A stretch of 6,399 bases of DNA from a bacterium (GTDB lineage Bacteria; UBA6262): assembly GCA_028716025.1 (NCBI GenBank), contig JAQUQP010000113.1:1-6399 (forward strand), read 5' to 3'. Every line of letters begins with the position of its first letter. Position 1 is the stretch's first letter. This document shows, piece after piece, positions 5,848-6,399 of the stretch. The position numbers were made by a program, and so were the translations under genes. The notes beneath the pieces were generated by a model, which saw nothing but the letters and a program-made list of their open reading frames with translations, was not told the origin of the DNA and ran no database searches.

Positions 5848-6399
5848 ATGAAAAGAAAAATTATTCTTCTGGCAGGGATTCTTTTACTATTTTCATCAAT
5901 GTCATTAGCAGTTGAACTTAATCCCAAGACCATAGATGATTTTGAGCGGCCGAACCAGTCTACCGTATACCGTGTGGAAACACAGGATGAATCCACACTG
6001 TCCATCAATTCTACTCCGCGGGCTAAAGTAGGCGTCACTGCCATACAGGTGGAATATAACCTGAAAACCAGTCGTGCTGCCGGCTCATCAGTCTTGATGC
6101 GTTGTGAGCCCGAGCTGAATGACTGGACCAATTATGACCAGTTATGGATCTGGATCAAAGGTGACGGCAGCGGCAATATTTTCAGCATTTTCTTTACCGA
6201 TGCCAGCGATGAAGTCTGGGAATATCAGGATCGTGATGTGCTACTTAGCCAAAAGTGGCAATTGTTGAAAGTAGATTTCAGCGAATTCATGTTAACCAGT
6301 TCGGGTGAGAATAACAACCGGGAAATAGAAAAAATAATATTAAAAATTATGGATTCGGGATCATCGGGCGGACCCCGGATTCCTCAAGCGGCCTTATTT
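5848..6399 (+). CDS. Secreted CBM11-like carbohydrate-binding protein, N-terminal part (runs off the window)
   Basis: Open reading frame of 184 codons with no stop before the right edge, so only the start is seen. A Sec signal peptide (1-21: KRK, hydrophobic IILLAGILLLF, likely cut after SLA) is followed by a CBM11/CIA30-like module: IDDFERPNQ (29-37), the strand TAIQVEYNL (64-72), DQLWIWIKGDGSGNIFSIFFTD (97-118), then WQLLKVDFSEF (137-147). These elements line up with IDxLD/IDEME, LQLDYxL, IRFRYRG/IKFWLKQ and the W-containing strands of modules A and D in the upstream modular protein, so the two are likely paralogous binders. It is 56 bases downstream of the barrel gene on the same strand, probably in the same operon. 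The last visible residues (PRIPQAALF) do not match the GTIYIDDI-type strand expected there. Whether catalytic domains follow cannot be seen. Confidence 0.85.
   Translation, partial: MKRKIILLAGILLLFSSMSLAVELNPKTIDDFERPNQSTVYRVETQDESTLSINSTPRAKVGVTAIQVEYNLKTSRAAGSSVLMRCEPELNDWTNYDQLWIWIKGDGSGNIFSIFFTDASDEVWEYQDRDVLLSQKWQLLKVDFSEFMLTSSGENNNREIEKIILKIMDSGSSGGPRIPQAALF

Noticed and set aside
5829..6131. Minus-strand open frame of 100 codons at the start of the last gene
   Set aside because: The plus strand here has a good ribosome site, a signal peptide and a CBM-like module, so the minus frame is a shadow.

Overview
The window is one strand of a tightly packed gene cluster. Four genes all read rightward, with gaps of about 15, 10 and 56 bases, no internal terminator hairpin that I can see, and no RNA gene, insertion sequence or CRISPR array. 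The first gene begins at the left edge, where its reading frame is closed by an in-frame stop just upstream. The fourth runs off the right edge. The organism looks like a diderm bacterium using the standard bacterial code: three products carry Sec signal peptides, one is a predicted outer-membrane beta-barrel ending in phenylalanine, and Shine-Dalgarno sites are clear. A PorV/PorQ-family barrel beside a protein with a FlgD/type IX-like C-terminal Ig domain and CBM11-like modules is a combination I associate with uncultivated lineages such as Omnitrophica, Elusimicrobia, Firestonebacteria or Desantisbacteria. That placement is an impression from gene style and is not proven here.

Layout: (1) 13-2553, a divergent GH35-like (clan GH-A) glycosidase without a signal peptide, so probably cytoplasmic. 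(2) 2569-4920, an exported protein of four beta-sandwich, carbohydrate-binding-like modules in the order A-B-B'-A', followed by a FlgD/type IX-like C-terminal Ig domain. (3) 4931-5791, a PorV/PorQ-family outer-membrane barrel whose signal peptide is partly built from a perfect heptanucleotide tandem repeat. (4) 5848-6399 (partial), a further exported protein that opens with a CBM11-like module related to modules A and D of gene 2. A 56-base spacer before gene 4 holds a degenerate 22-base-period direct repeat.

Working model (inference): the cluster handles a galactoside-containing polysaccharide. The two exported proteins bind glycan at the cell surface, the PorV-like barrel helps place or export the C-terminal-domain protein (or acts as an outer-membrane channel), and the glycosidase trims imported oligosaccharides inside the cell. 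No transporter is visible in the window. The most notable points are the heptamer repeat that could switch the barrel gene by slippage, the adjacency of a PorV-like barrel with a candidate cargo, and the degenerate GH35 signature motifs of the glycosidase.
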